From positions 90,936 to 154,935 of the forward strand of contig CAJTMG010000003.1 in the NCBI GenBank assembly GCA_910577405.1: a stretch of DNA of 64,000 bases, given 5' to 3'. Positions 24,763-34,256 of this stretch are shown one piece after another. Every line of letters starts with the position of its first letter. Within the stretch, counting starts at the first letter, position 1. A program made the position numbers and the translations under genes. A model generated the notes under the pieces. The model saw only the letters and a list, made by a program, of their open reading frames with translations. It searched no databases and had not been told where the DNA came from. Source of the stretch: an uncultured Oscillibacter sp. (GTDB taxonomy: Bacteria; Bacillota; Clostridia; Oscillospirales; Oscillospiraceae).

Positions 24763-24846
24763 ATGAAATTTTTTGGCGGTCTTTTTCACGCTGGCGGAGG
24801 TGTTGCGCTTTTAATAGCTTTTTGCGCGATTCTGATTTTATTTTAG
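24763..24846 (+). CDS. 27-residue single-pass membrane peptide upstream of NSS symporter
   Basis: A short open frame of 27 codons, MKFFGGLFHAGG followed by a hydrophobic run VALLIAFCAILILF to the C-terminus. GAGGCGGG lies just before the ATG and the stop at 24844-24846 is 11 bases from the transporter start, whose AGGAGA ribosome site overlaps the stop. Some NSS-family transporters have a tiny essential subunit (MetS in corynebacteria), encoded next to the large one. This peptide has the right size and topology but I cannot assign it by sequence. It could also be a leader peptide. Confidence 0.45.
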   Translation: MKFFGGLFHAGGGVALLIAFCAILILF

Positions 24847-24856
24847 GAGAAAGAGT

Positions 24857-26209
24857 ATGAAAAGAGAACATTTTCAATCGCGGTTAGGATTCCTTCTGGT
24901 GAGCGCGGGATGTGCCATCGGCATCGGGAATGTGTGGAAGTTCCCCTATGTGGCGGGTCAGAACGGCGGCGGCGTGTTTGTACTGTTCTACCTGCTGTTC
25001 CTGGTGATTATGGGCGTGCCGGTGCTGACCATGGAGCTCGCCGTGGGCCGGGCCAGCCGTAAGAGCGCGGTGCTGAGCTATAAAGCGCTGGAACCCAAAG
25101 GCAGCAAGTGGCACATTCACGGCTGGTTCTGCGTGGCGGGCTGCTGTCTGCTGATGATGTACTATACCACTGTGTCCGGCTGGATGCTGGGCTACTTCTT
25201 CAAGTTCGCGGCGGGGACCTTCTCCGGGCTGAGCGGCGGGGCGGTTGACGGGGTGTTCGACGCGATGCGGGCCAACCCTTGGGAGATGTCCTGCTGGATG
25301 ATTATCACGGTGCTGGCGGGCTTTGCGGTTTGCAGCTTTGGATTGCAGAAGGGCCTGGAGCGGATCACCAAGGTCATGATGCTCTGCCTGCTGATTCTGA
25401 TTACTGTGCTGGCCGTTCACAGCCTGACCCTCAGCGGCGCGGCGGAAGGCGTGAAGTTCTATCTCCTGCCGGATTTCGGGCGGGCTATGGAAATGGGTCT
25501 GGGTCATGTGATTACCGCGGCTATGAATCAGGCGTTCTTCACCTTGAGCCTGGGCATTGCGGCTATGGAGGTTTTCGGCAGCTACATGAGCCGGGACAAC
25601 ACCCTTGCCAGTGAGGCCGTGCGTATCTGCTCTTTAGACACCTTCGTGGCGCTGATGTCGGGCTTGATTATCTTCCCCGCCTGCTTCTCCTACAACGTGG
25701 AACCCGGTCAGGGACCCGCGCTGATTTTCATGACCCTGCCCAAGGTCTTTATGAGTATGCACGGCGGACGGCTCTGGGGCGCGCTGTTCTTCCTCTTTAT
25801 GACCTTCGCCAGCTTCTCTACTGTTATTGCCGTCTTCGAGAATCTACAGGCCAACTGCATCGATAACTTCGGCTGGTCCCGGAAAAAGGCCGCCCTTCTG
25901 AACTGCGTCTTTATCCTGATTGCCAGTATGCCCTGCGTCCTGGGATACAACCTTTGGAGCGGCCTCCATCTGATCGGCGGGCGGGACGTGCTGGACAGCG
26001 AGGATTTCCTTGTCTCCAACCTGCTCCTGCCTCTGGGGTCCCTGGTTTATCTGATGTTCTGCGTCAGCAAATGGGGCTGGGGCTGGGAGAACTATCTGTC
26101 CGAGAGCAACGCTGGCAGCGGTATGAAAATGCCCCGCTTGCTGAAGCCCTACTTCCAGTTTATCCTGCCTATTCTGATACTGGTGATTCTGATTCAGGGC
26201 CTGATTTAA
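24857..26209 (+). CDS. Neurotransmitter:sodium symporter (NSS) family transporter
   Basis: A 450-residue membrane protein of the LeuT/NSS family, importing an amino acid or related amine with sodium. The first membrane helix carries the sodium/substrate motif AGCAIGIGNVWKFPYVAGQNGGG. About 11-12 hydrophobic segments follow, including AAMNQAFFTLSLGIAAMEVF in helix 6 and MTFASFSTVIAVFENL in helix 8. Length is that of bacterial NSS members. AGGAGAAAG precedes the ATG. It is cotranscribed with a 27-residue membrane peptide. The substrate cannot be told from sequence alone. Confidence 0.95.
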   Translation: MKREHFQSRLGFLLVSAGCAIGIGNVWKFPYVAGQNGGGVFVLFYLLFLVIMGVPVLTMELAVGRASRKSAVLSYKALEPKGSKWHIHGWFCVAGCCLLMMYYTTVSGWMLGYFFKFAAGTFSGLSGGAVDGVFDAMRANPWEMSCWMIITVLAGFAVCSFGLQKGLERITKVMMLCLLILITVLAVHSLTLSGAAEGVKFYLLPDFGRAMEMGLGHVITAAMNQAFFTLSLGIAAMEVFGSYMSRDNTLASEAVRICSLDTFVALMSGLIIFPACFSYNVEPGQGPALIFMTLPKVFMSMHGGRLWGALFFLFMTFASFSTVIAVFENLQANCIDNFGWSRKKAALLNCVFILIASMPCVLGYNLWSGLHLIGGRDVLDSEDFLVSNLLLPLGSLVYLMFCVSKWGWGWENYLSESNAGSGMKMPRLLKPYFQFILPILILVILIQGLI

Positions 26210-26246
26210 GGGTTTTCGGCCATTGTCTTTGTTCTGAAATGATCAT

Positions 26247-26294
26247 AAAAGAACCGTCCCAAGAGAGCGTTTTCTCAAGGGACGGTTCTTTTTT
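26247..26294. terminator. Strong terminator, probably bidirectional
   Basis: AAGAACCGTCCC (26249-26260) pairs with GGGACGGTTCTT (26279-26290), with an inner GAG/CTC pair, then T-run. It ends the NSS unit and the converging acetyltransferase gene. Confidence 0.9.
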
Positions 26295-26380
26295 GCGTTT
26301 TATGCAGTTCAGCCCCGGAGCTTTCAAGATACGCGCCGGGTATTCAGAACAGCGTCAGGCCCTTCGGGTTTCTGGCGTTG

Positions 26381-27016
26381 TCACCCGTTCAGCAGGGCGT
26401 TCAGATTTCCGGACTGGATATCCTGCAAATGGTCGGCAATCTTCTCCAAGGGCCAGTCCCACCAGCGGAGAAGCAGCAGCGCGTCCACCGTCTCCGGGTC
26501 AAAGCGCTTCCGGATTTCCTTTGCTGGAACGCCGCCTACAATCGAATAGGGTGCAACGTCCTTCGTCACCACGGCCCGGGCCCCGATCACCGCCCCGTCG
26601 CCGATGGTCACTCCGGACAGGATTACCGCCTCGTAACCAATCCACACGTCGTTCCCCACCACGATGTCCCCCCGGTTGTCCCAGGCGTCGGCGGGCCGTT
26701 TTTCCAAGCCCCAGTCCTCCCAGAAAATCGGGAACACGTAGCTGGACAGGGAACCCATGGCATGATTCGCGCTGTTCATCAGGAATTTCGCCCCGCACGC
26801 GATGGAGCAGAATTTGCCGATTTTCAGCCGGTCGCCGTTGACGGGATAGTGATAAAGAACGTTGTTCCGCTGGAATTCCGTCGGGTCCCGCGCGAAATCG
26901 TTGTAGATGGTAAACGCCCCGATTTCAATCATGGGATTCTGCACGGCGTTCTGCAAATAGATGGTCTGTCTGTCCCCGCTGCGGGGGTAGAGCTTCGCGG
27001 AATCTGGAATCGTCAT
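26381..27016 (-). CDS. CatB/Vat-related hexapeptide O-acetyltransferase
   Basis: A 211-residue left-handed beta-helix acetyltransferase of the xenobiotic (XAT) type, related to CatB chloramphenicol and Vat streptogramin acetyltransferases. It shows NVLYHYPVNGDRLKIGKFCS, the catalytic histidine in NSANHAMGS, GDIVVGNDVWIGYEAVI and the closing APYSIVGGVPAKEIRKRF. Length and order match the family. Many housekeeping members have no known role in resistance, so the acceptor is unassigned. AGGAG lies seven bases before the ATG. It stands alone between a terminator and pcrA. Confidence 0.9.
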   Translation of the reverse strand: MTIPDSAKLYPRSGDRQTIYLQNAVQNPMIEIGAFTIYNDFARDPTEFQRNNVLYHYPVNGDRLKIGKFCSIACGAKFLMNSANHAMGSLSSYVFPIFWEDWGLEKRPADAWDNRGDIVVGNDVWIGYEAVILSGVTIGDGAVIGARAVVTKDVAPYSIVGGVPAKEIRKRFDPETVDALLLLRWWDWPLEKIADHLQDIQSGNLNALLNG

Positions 27017-27145
27017 AGTATCTCCTTCCGTTTTTTATAGTTTAGACGATTCCAGCCGTCACAATGCAGCGTTTCACCTGAAAACCACCCCTTTCAGTGA
27101 AATCAGCCTATAGAGTTTTGTTCGTACCCATAAAAGCCGCGCTGT

Positions 27146-29605
27146 TTACTCTTCCAGCTTCTTCATATGGGCGCCTGCGGCCTTGAGCATCAGTTTTTTC
27201 ACGCCGCCCTCGAACGCCACATGAACCAGCGCGTCCCCGCCCATTGGCTGCAAGGACTGTACCGTCCCCCGGCCAAAGGCGGTATGCTCTACCACGTCGC
27301 CTTTCGCCAGGGCCATCAAGGGCGCGGAAGCGGCTCCGGACATCTGGCGGGCGGTTGCGGCGCGGCGGGCGGCGGCTTCCCGGTAGACGTTCCGTTTCGG
27401 CGCCGCCTGTTTGATTTGGGACCTGTAAGCGCCGCTTTGTCCCGCGCCGGCCGTGCCCTGCTGATTGTACCGGCCCAGATTCGCCCCAGGCGTTCCCGGC
27501 TTGCCTTCCCACTGCGCCTGTTCCTCCGGGATTTCATCCAGAAAACGGGACGCCTTGTTGGTGGTCGTCCGGCCATAGAGCATTCTCTGGCGGGCGTTGG
27601 TGAGGGTCAGATGCTCCTTGGCCCGGGTCATGGCCACGTAGCACAGCCGCCGCTCCTCCTCCATATCCTCCGGCTCGTACATGGCGGAGGTTCCGGGGAA
27701 AATCCCTTCTTCCATGCCCACCACATAGACCAGCGGGAATTCAAGGCCCTTGGCGGAATGAATGGTCATCAGCGTCACGGCGTCCTCGCTCATCTCCAGG
27801 GAGTCCAGGTCCGTATACAGAGCAATCTCATTCAGGAAGCCTGAAAGGGTCGGGTCCTCCGGGTCCTGCTCCAGAAAGCTCATAATGTTGGATTTCAGTT
27901 CCTGCACATTCTCCAGACGGCCACGGCTCTCGTTGTCGTTCTTGTCCCGGAGGGTCTTCACATAACCGGTCTGTTCGCATACGGCGTCGTAGAACTCCGG
28001 CAGGGCCAGGGTTCCGCCCGCCTTTCGCAGACCGTCGATCAAATCGGCAAATTTCAGCAGCTTCGGCGCGGAAGCCTTCAATTCCGGGAACAGGTCCGCG
28101 TTCCGGATAATCTCATACAGCGAGGACTCCTGAGCCTGGGCCAGCATCGCCACCCGGTCCATGGACGTGTTTCCGATGCCCCGGGCAGGCGTGTTTACGA
28201 TCCGGCGCAGGCGCAGGTCGTCCAGGGGATTGTTCAGCACACAGAGATAGGCCAGCATATCCCGGATCTCCGCCCGGTCAAAAAATTTAATGCCCCCAAC
28301 GATCTTATAGGGCACGCCGCTGCGCTTCATGGCATACTCCAGCGCGTTGGACTGGGTATTCATCCGGTAGAGCACCGCGGCGTCCTTGAACTGCGCGCCA
28401 CGGCCTACCCGCGCCAGAATGTCCCCGGCGACAAAGGCGGCCTCGTCGGTTTCGTTGTAGTTCGTCCGGATGGAAACCGCGTCCCCGCTGCCGTTATCGG
28501 TCCAGAGGGTCTTGCCTTTCCGCCCGGCGTTGTTCTGAATCACGGCGTTGGCAGCGTCCAGAATGTTCTGCGTGGACCGGTAGTTTTGCTCCAGGCGTAT
28601 CACGCGGGCGTCCTGATACTGGGCCTCAAAGTTCAGGATATTTTCGATATTGGCCCCCCGGAATTTGTAAATGGACTGATCGTCGTCACCCACCACGCAG
28701 AGGTTCCGCCGTTTTCCCGCCAGCAGGCTGGTGAACAGATATTGAATCTGATTGGTATCCTGATACTCGTCCACCAGCACGTAACGGAATTTATCCTGAT
28801 AGAATTCCAGCACCTCCGGCTCCTTCTGGAACAGGGAGACGGCATGGAAAATGATGTCGTCAAAGTCAAGGGCGCTGGACGCGGCAAGACGTTCCTGATA
28901 GCGCTTGTAAATCTTAGCGATGCGGGCCATACGCCAGTCTGCCTCGGCGGTGTATTTTTTCGCGAATTCCTCCGGGCCGATATACTGGTCCTTTGCCCGG
29001 CTGATGGCGGAAAGCACGCTCTTGGGCGCAAAGGTCTTGTCGTCCAGATTCATTTCCTTCACGATATCCCGGATGACCCGTTTCGCGTCGTCGGTATCGT
29101 AGATGGTAAAGCTCCGTTCAAAGCCCAGACGGTCGATATCCCGCCGCAGAATCCGGACACAGGCGGAGTGGAACGTGGACGCCCAGATATCATTGGCCAG
29201 CGGGCCTAGGCGGGCGGCAAGACGGTCTTTCAGTTCTCCCGCCGCCTTATTGGTAAAGGTGATGGCAATGATCTGCCAGGGCTTGGGCACGTCCACCGCA
29301 CACAAACGCCGGGCCTTCTGCCAATCTGCTTCCGTTGGGTTTTCCGGGAAGCCCTCCAGAAACGCCAGCTCTTCCTCTCCCGCCCACTCCGGCACTTCCT
29401 CCGTGTCGCTCCCCCGGCCGTAGGTCAGCAGATTGTACACCCGCTGAATCAGCACCGTTGTCTTTCCGCTGCCCGCCCCCGCCAGCAGCAGAAGGGGGCC
29501 CTCCGTCGTCATGGCCGCATTGCGCTGCATGGGGTTCAGACGCTTCAAGTCCTGCGCGATCACTGCTCTCCGGGCCGCGATGTACCGTTCGTTAAAGTCC
29601 TTCAT
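27146..29605 (-). CDS. pcrA: ATP-dependent DNA helicase PcrA
   Basis: An 819-residue superfamily 1 (UvrD/PcrA/Rep) 3'-to-5' helicase acting in nucleotide excision repair and in clearing RecA and replication conflicts. Motif Ia context LNPMQRNAAM, Walker A AGAGSGKTTVL, motif II LVDEYQDTNQIQ, motif III VVGDDDQSIYKFRGA, motif IV RLEQNYRST, motif V TIHSAKGLEFPLVYVVGMEEGIFP and motif VI YVAMTRAKEHL are all present. The C-terminal tail (HTAFGRGTVQSL) is the PcrA-type RNA-polymerase-binding Tudor fold. The ATG at 29605 lies in the expected place after GGAG. A promoter at 29638-29666 drives it alone. Confidence 0.97.
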   Translation of the reverse strand: MKDFNERYIAARRAVIAQDLKRLNPMQRNAAMTTEGPLLLLAGAGSGKTTVLIQRVYNLLTYGRGSDTEEVPEWAGEEELAFLEGFPENPTEADWQKARRLCAVDVPKPWQIIAITFTNKAAGELKDRLAARLGPLANDIWASTFHSACVRILRRDIDRLGFERSFTIYDTDDAKRVIRDIVKEMNLDDKTFAPKSVLSAISRAKDQYIGPEEFAKKYTAEADWRMARIAKIYKRYQERLAASSALDFDDIIFHAVSLFQKEPEVLEFYQDKFRYVLVDEYQDTNQIQYLFTSLLAGKRRNLCVVGDDDQSIYKFRGANIENILNFEAQYQDARVIRLEQNYRSTQNILDAANAVIQNNAGRKGKTLWTDNGSGDAVSIRTNYNETDEAAFVAGDILARVGRGAQFKDAAVLYRMNTQSNALEYAMKRSGVPYKIVGGIKFFDRAEIRDMLAYLCVLNNPLDDLRLRRIVNTPARGIGNTSMDRVAMLAQAQESSLYEIIRNADLFPELKASAPKLLKFADLIDGLRKAGGTLALPEFYDAVCEQTGYVKTLRDKNDNESRGRLENVQELKSNIMSFLEQDPEDPTLSGFLNEIALYTDLDSLEMSEDAVTLMTIHSAKGLEFPLVYVVGMEEGIFPGTSAMYEPEDMEEERRLCYVAMTRAKEHLTLTNARQRMLYGRTTTNKASRFLDEIPEEQAQWEGKPGTPGANLGRYNQQGTAGAGQSGAYRSQIKQAAPKRNVYREAAARRAATARQMSGAASAPLMALAKGDVVEHTAFGRGTVQSLQPMGGDALVHVAFEGGVKKLMLKAAGAHMKKLEE

Positions 29606-29637
29606 AATTTCACCGTCCCTCTCCTGTCTTCCCTTCT

Positions 29638-29666
29638 ATTTTAGGCCAAAATCCTCCAGAAATCAA
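29638..29666 (-). promoter_or_regulatory. Promoter of pcrA
   Basis: On the minus strand TTGATT, 17-base spacer, TAAAAT. Confidence 0.6.
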
Positions 29667-29713
29667 CCTCCGTTTTCCAGTTCCCACCATAAAAATTCCC
29701 TTTGGGTCCAGTG

Positions 29714-29742
29714 TTGACAGCGTGGTAGAAATGTGGGATACT
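29714..29742 (+). promoter_or_regulatory. Promoter of the 29779-30351 gene
   Basis: TTGACA, 17-base spacer, GATACT. Confidence 0.6.
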
Positions 29743-29778
29743 GGTCCTGATGGAATTTTCTGACGGGAGGAATTTGCT

Positions 29779-30351
29779 GTGAAGAAATACGGGAGCTTTC
29801 TGGTATGCGCCGCCCTGCTGCTGGCCTGTCTGGGACTGCTTGCGGCCTGGCGGGAATCCCTTCGTTCCGCGGCGGACCTGAAAGCGGAAGTCCTCCGGAT
29901 GCAGGCGGCCTTGCAGGAGACGCGCATGGCTGAGACAGAGGACCCCATCGCCGCCTTTTTCGACCCCCTTCCCTACTCCGGCGGGACCGTCCGGTTTCTC
30001 GCCGTTCTGGAAGCGGAGGCGTACCAGTGCGAAGCCCGCCGCGCCGCCGTCATGCTGGAAGAAGCCGGGGAGGACGCCGCGTTTCTGGACGCCTTCCTGG
30101 AATTCACCGAGGCACAGGCACAGTCCGCTTCTGACCAGTGGGCCGAAAGTCTGGAAGCACAGGGGCCCAGTACCGCAGGGGCCTGGGCGCATACGGAGGA
30201 GGCCCGGATTCCCTTTTACCGCTTTGCCGCTTTCAGCCTGATCGCCCAATGCCAACGAAAAGAGCTGGCCTATGAGTTCCAATTTTCTCCGGATGAAACA
30301 CGGCAGATTTTGCTGGAAAACGGCTTCCCGGAGGACTTTTTTGCCGATTGA
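29779..30351 (+). CDS. Membrane-anchored hypothetical protein
   Basis: A 190-residue protein starting at GTG 29779, eight bases after GGGAGGAA. The N-terminus is a signal-anchor (SFLVCAALLLACLGLLAAW), followed by a short coiled-coil-like helix (LRSAADLKAEVLRMQAALQE) and an acidic, alanine-rich helical region. No known family or catalytic motif is visible. It should face outside the cell. It has its own promoter and terminator and lies between pcrA and the first BlaI/M56 pair without belonging to either. Confidence 0.75.
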   Translation: MKKYGSFLVCAALLLACLGLLAAWRESLRSAADLKAEVLRMQAALQETRMAETEDPIAAFFDPLPYSGGTVRFLAVLEAEAYQCEARRAAVMLEEAGEDAAFLDAFLEFTEAQAQSASDQWAESLEAQGPSTAGAWAHTEEARIPFYRFAAFSLIAQCQRKELAYEFQFSPDETRQILLENGFPEDFFAD

Positions 30352-30357
30352 ATCTAT

Positions 30358-30383
30358 GCGGGGGCTTCGGCTCCTGCTTTTTT
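30358..30383 (+). terminator. Terminator of the 29779-30351 gene
   Basis: Eight-pair GC stem (30358-30365 with 30370-30377, two G-U) capped by TTCG, then six T. Confidence 0.85.
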
Positions 30384-30395
30384 CCGGAAAAATGG

Positions 30396-30449
30396 TTGAC
30401 AAGTGTCTACCTTTCTGCTATGCTGTTATCAGGTAGACAGGCGTATACC
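30396..30449 (+). promoter_or_regulatory. Promoter and BlaI-type operators of the first BlaI/M56 pair
   Basis: TTGACA (30396-30401), 17-base spacer, TATGCT (30419-30424). TGTCTACCT (30404-30412) and AGGTAGACA (30431-30439) form a perfect 9-base inverted repeat around the -10 box. A second dyad, GGTAGAC and GTATACC-like at 30432-30449, follows. Both fit autorepression by the BlaI protein encoded next. Confidence 0.65.
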
Positions 30450-30492
30450 TTATAGAAATACAGAAAACAATTTTGGAAAGGAGGCGTTATAG

Positions 30493-30867
30493 ATGAAAAT
30501 CAACCTTTCGGACAGCGAATGGAAGCTGATGAACCATCTGTGGACCAGCGCGCCGAAAACCATCACGGAACTGACGGCGGAACTGCGGGAGGAAACCGGC
30601 TGGAGCAAGAACACCGTTATCACAATGCTCTCCCGGCTGGAAGCAAAGGGCGCGGTGCGGCACGAGGCAGGCTTACGGGCAAAGCGCTACTTCCCCAGTC
30701 TCCGGCGGGAGGACGCGGCGCGGGAAGAAACGGAAAACTTCCTGAGCAAGGTCTACGGCGGGAGTCTGGGCCTGATGATGTCCGCGATGGTGGAGAGCCG
30801 GCAGCTGTCTGAGGCCGATATCGCGGAGCTGTCCGCCATTCTGGAAAAGGCAGGTGACGGACAATGA
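30493..30867 (+). CDS. BlaI/MecI/CopY-family repressor
   Basis: A 124-residue winged-helix repressor. It has the BlaI pattern LSDSEWKLMNHLW, then GWSKNTVITMLSRLEAKGAV in the recognition helix and the C-terminal dimer helices ending in ELSAILEKAG. These repressors are normally inactivated by proteolysis triggered by a partner M56 membrane protease. That partner overlaps its stop codon by four bases (ATGA). AAAGGAGG precedes the ATG. It probably binds the inverted repeats over its own promoter. Confidence 0.93.
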   Translation: MKINLSDSEWKLMNHLWTSAPKTITELTAELREETGWSKNTVITMLSRLEAKGAVRHEAGLRAKRYFPSLRREDAAREETENFLSKVYGGSLGLMMSAMVESRQLSEADIAELSAILEKAGDGQ

Positions 30868-33800
30868 AGGAAATCCTGCTGACTTCCTCCGTGCTGATTC
30901 TGGCTCTTCTGGCATTGCGGCGGGTCTTCCGGCGGACCGTCTCCCGGCGGGTGCAGTACGCGCTTTGGGGACTGGTGTTGCTGCGGCTGCTGATTCCGGT
31001 CAGTCTTCCAGCGGCGGGGTTCAGTCTCCTGACGGCTGCGGAACCGGCGGTGAAAAATTTGCAGATGGTCTATGCCTTGCCCGACCGGGAAATGATCGTG
31101 GTTCCGGAGGACGCGGGGCAGAACTACCCTTACGAAACGCCGCCGGAAGCCATGCTGGGACCGCCCTCCCCGGACGATACCCAAAACTTTACCGACCGTT
31201 ACGGGACCATTCACGCCACCCGCTATAAAAGACAGTTTACGCTTTCGGACCTGCTGTCTCCGGTCTGGCTCGGCGGTATGACTGCTATGGCCTGCTGGCT
31301 GGCGTACAGCAACCTGACCTTCTGGCGGAAACTCCGGGAGCGCCGTCTGCCCTTCGAGCTGGATGGCTACAGGTATCCGGTGTATCTGGTCCCGGAGGGC
31401 CTGCCGTCGCCGTGTCTGTTCGGGCTGTTCCGGCCTGCAATCTATCTGACGCCCGCCGCCGTGACTTCCCCGGAACGCCTGCGTCATGTCCTGGCCCACG
31501 AGGAAACCCATGGACGGCATCTGGACCCGTTGTGGTCGCTTCTGCGGGGCGTGTGCCTGACGGTCTACTGGTTTGACCCTCTGGTGTGGTGGGCGGCGCT
31601 GGCTTCCCGGACGGACTGCGAACTAGCCTGCGATGAAGGAGCCCTCCGTCGTCTGGGGGCGGACCAGCGGATTCCCTACGGCCAGACGCTTCTCTCCCTG
31701 GTGCCCGTCCGGAAAGCCCCCGTCAATCCGCTGCTCTCCGCTACTACCATGACCGCAGGCAAACGGCAGCTGAAAGACCGGATCACCCGGATTGCCGAGA
31801 ATCGGAAGAATTGGGGGATTGCCCTTTTTGCGGTGGTTTCCCTGACGGCTATTGTATGCGCTGTGACCTTCACGGGGGCGAAATCTCCGGAACCGGCGAC
31901 GCTTTCGGAAGAGGAAATCGCCTGGTTTAACGAAGAATTCTTTAACGGCGAAGATGTGAATATGCGGAATATGTTCTTGTCTTCCCTCTATGACAGCCCA
32001 CAGCAAATCGACCTCTATCAGCTCTTCTACTGCGGCGCCGGAGGTCCAATGGAGTTTACGGAAGCGGACAGGGCTTTTCTGGAGGCCAATGGAAAAAACG
32101 ACCTGCCCCTTGAGAACGAGGAGCTTCTGCGAATGCGCTGTTCAAAAATCTTACTTTCAGATATTGAGGCTGTCATAGCAGAAAACACCTCCATTACGGC
32201 GGAGGAAGCGGATTGGTCCCAATTGAAAGAACACTTCCTATGGTCCGAGGAAACCGGCGCTTACTACAACGTCCGCACTCCCCACGCCCTGACCGAAGAG
32301 GGAATGCTCATGGACAAAACCCATCGGATGTATACGCGGGTTCAAATTACCTCCGGCGAGCGGAACGGGGACCTTGTGCGGCTGTATTATACGGGCGAAG
32401 TCTATTCCGGCGAATACGACTGTGACCGGCTTCCCCTTTGCGTGACCCTGCGGCAGATTAAAGACAAATATTATTTCGTTTCCAATCAGCCCTGGGATAC
32501 GCCGGTGGTGACGATTCCTCTGGAAGACTTGCAGCCCAAGGACCTACAGCCGGTGAAGCTGCTGACAGGACCCTTTGACGGTCTGAGATATTTCGGCGGC
32601 GCAGACTGGGAACAGGCGGAAACTAACATTCTGGACCCCTATTGCCTGTTGTTCCTGACCGACGGCCATTATATTTACGCAGGTGTTCAGAACAAAGTGC
32701 TCAGTTCCCTGCCACAGCCATTTTTGCGGCTCTACAGCGAGGAATTTTCCGTCGGGGGCTTTCAGGACATTCTGGGACATCCCGGCTTTAGCATCAACTA
32801 TACCAACTCAAACAACCAACCAATACGGGACTACTATTTCCTGACAGAAGACGGCAAACCGGTACTTTTGGCGCGCTGCGGACAGGACGCACAGCTCATC
32901 GACCTGGACGGCGACGGTGAACGGGAACTGGTCTCCTGTTCGGTTATGGGCGGGAATCAGAAATACAGTCAGCTCCTCTTCCGGCGGGACGGCCAAATCT
33001 ACGAGGCGGACATCAGAGCCCTTGTGGAATCGGCCTGGAAGGATGCAGAGGCCATCAGCTTTGACGGCTGGGACCCGGTGAATCGCTGTTTGGGACTGTC
33101 GGCCTTCGCGCCCTACGACACCTCCGACGGCCCCACGGAACTGGAAGGCGCGCGGCGTGTCGTCTGCCGTGCCCTGTTCTATGACGGCGCGAACCTCCTG
33201 CTGACAGAAGACCCCAGAAGCCCTTCGGAAGACATGGGCCATTTGATGGGACGTTCCGACGCGCCCGCCGAGGTGATTGACGCCGCCCGGGACCTTGCGG
33301 AAAGCGCGTTCAACCAGCGGCAGTCCAAGGGCTTCGACGACTGGCGGATTTCCACGCTGGCAGGGCCGTTTGAGGAAATCACCGGCGGGAAACGCTTCGA
33401 AATCTGGCAGATGTACTATGAACTGCACACCCCGTCCCCGGAGGGCCTTTCCGGCAGCGCACACCTTTCCGAATCTACGTGGACGGCCCCCCGGCGGCCC
33501 AGTTACCTGATTTTCCAGACGGACCGCGATGGGAACCGGACCCTGTTCACCACCTTCCTGGAAAGCGATTCCGCCCCCGGCACAGACAGTTTCCGGACCG
33601 GGCTTCTGGGCGTCTTGGTAAAGGCAGACAGTCAGACTTTCCTCAATATAGAAGGCTCCCTGCTGGCGGAGATGTTCCGGAATCAGCCGGGGCAGTTGAT
33701 GAAGGATATCACTGGTTTGCCGGAAATCAATCAGGAAATGACGATAGAACGTCTGGCAAACGGGATATCCTCCTGGAGTCAGCCGGAATGGGAGAATGCC

Positions 33801-34256
33801 TGCCTCAGAATGGAAAACATCCCATTGGAGGAAAAAAGCCTGCTGAATTGGAACGCATTAGAAGCAATGGTAGACGAACGCATGGGCGACCCCAAAAACC
33901 CTATAGAAGCCCTGGACCGGATGATGAAGGAAAGCGCCATCAGCATGACCCTCCTGACCCCGGACACCGGCCCGCAGTACAATATCGACCCCCAGGCTGG
34001 CAACGGCCCTAACCGCGCACTCCATTTCCCCAATAGCTTTGACTGGCAGTTGGTGGAGGATGTCCCTTATCTGAGGAATGTCCCCATGACCCTGACACTG
34101 ACAGATCAGAACAAAGATTTTAGCCTGTATTTTTACGAAGGGGTCAATCTGGTGCTTCTGCATACGCGCCATCAGGACAAATGGTTCGCCGCTATGCCCA
34201 AAGACGACCCGAATGACGTGTTCTATCAGGATGTTTTCCAATTCATGCGGGTCTAG
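30864..34256 (+). CDS. BlaR1-like M56 metalloprotease, truncated by an amber codon
   Basis: A 1130-residue protein as read to the first stop. The first 335 residues are an M56 (BlaR1/MecR1) protease: membrane segments near 4-17, 31-50 and 133-155, the zinc motif HEETH at 212-216, the third ligand region DCELACDE at 252-258, and a further membrane segment at 318-336. The remaining 800 residues are outside the cell and carry no penicillin-binding SxxK domain, so the signal is not a beta-lactam by this route. The C-terminus repeatedly mixes short alpha/beta stretches of unknown type. The same frame continues past a TAG at 34254 for another 145 codons, so the original gene ended at 34691. Confidence 0.85.
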   Translation: MKEILLTSSVLILALLALRRVFRRTVSRRVQYALWGLVLLRLLIPVSLPAAGFSLLTAAEPAVKNLQMVYALPDREMIVVPEDAGQNYPYETPPEAMLGPPSPDDTQNFTDRYGTIHATRYKRQFTLSDLLSPVWLGGMTAMACWLAYSNLTFWRKLRERRLPFELDGYRYPVYLVPEGLPSPCLFGLFRPAIYLTPAAVTSPERLRHVLAHEETHGRHLDPLWSLLRGVCLTVYWFDPLVWWAALASRTDCELACDEGALRRLGADQRIPYGQTLLSLVPVRKAPVNPLLSATTMTAGKRQLKDRITRIAENRKNWGIALFAVVSLTAIVCAVTFTGAKSPEPATLSEEEIAWFNEEFFNGEDVNMRNMFLSSLYDSPQQIDLYQLFYCGAGGPMEFTEADRAFLEANGKNDLPLENEELLRMRCSKILLSDIEAVIAENTSITAEEADWSQLKEHFLWSEETGAYYNVRTPHALTEEGMLMDKTHRMYTRVQITSGERNGDLVRLYYTGEVYSGEYDCDRLPLCVTLRQIKDKYYFVSNQPWDTPVVTIPLEDLQPKDLQPVKLLTGPFDGLRYFGGADWEQAETNILDPYCLLFLTDGHYIYAGVQNKVLSSLPQPFLRLYSEEFSVGGFQDILGHPGFSINYTNSNNQPIRDYYFLTEDGKPVLLARCGQDAQLIDLDGDGERELVSCSVMGGNQKYSQLLFRRDGQIYEADIRALVESAWKDAEAISFDGWDPVNRCLGLSAFAPYDTSDGPTELEGARRVVCRALFYDGANLLLTEDPRSPSEDMGHLMGRSDAPAEVIDAARDLAESAFNQRQSKGFDDWRISTLAGPFEEITGGKRFEIWQMYYELHTPSPEGLSGSAHLSESTWTAPRRPSYLIFQTDRDGNRTLFTTFLESDSAPGTDSFRTGLLGVLVKADSQTFLNIEGSLLAEMFRNQPGQLMKDITGLPEINQEMTIERLANGISSWSQPEWENACLRMENIPLEEKSLLNWNALEAMVDERMGDPKNPIEALDRMMKESAISMTLLTPDTGPQYNIDPQAGNGPNRALHFPNSFDWQLVEDVPYLRNVPMTLTLTDQNKDFSLYFYEGVNLVLLHTRHQDKWFAAMPKDDPNDVFYQDVFQFMRV

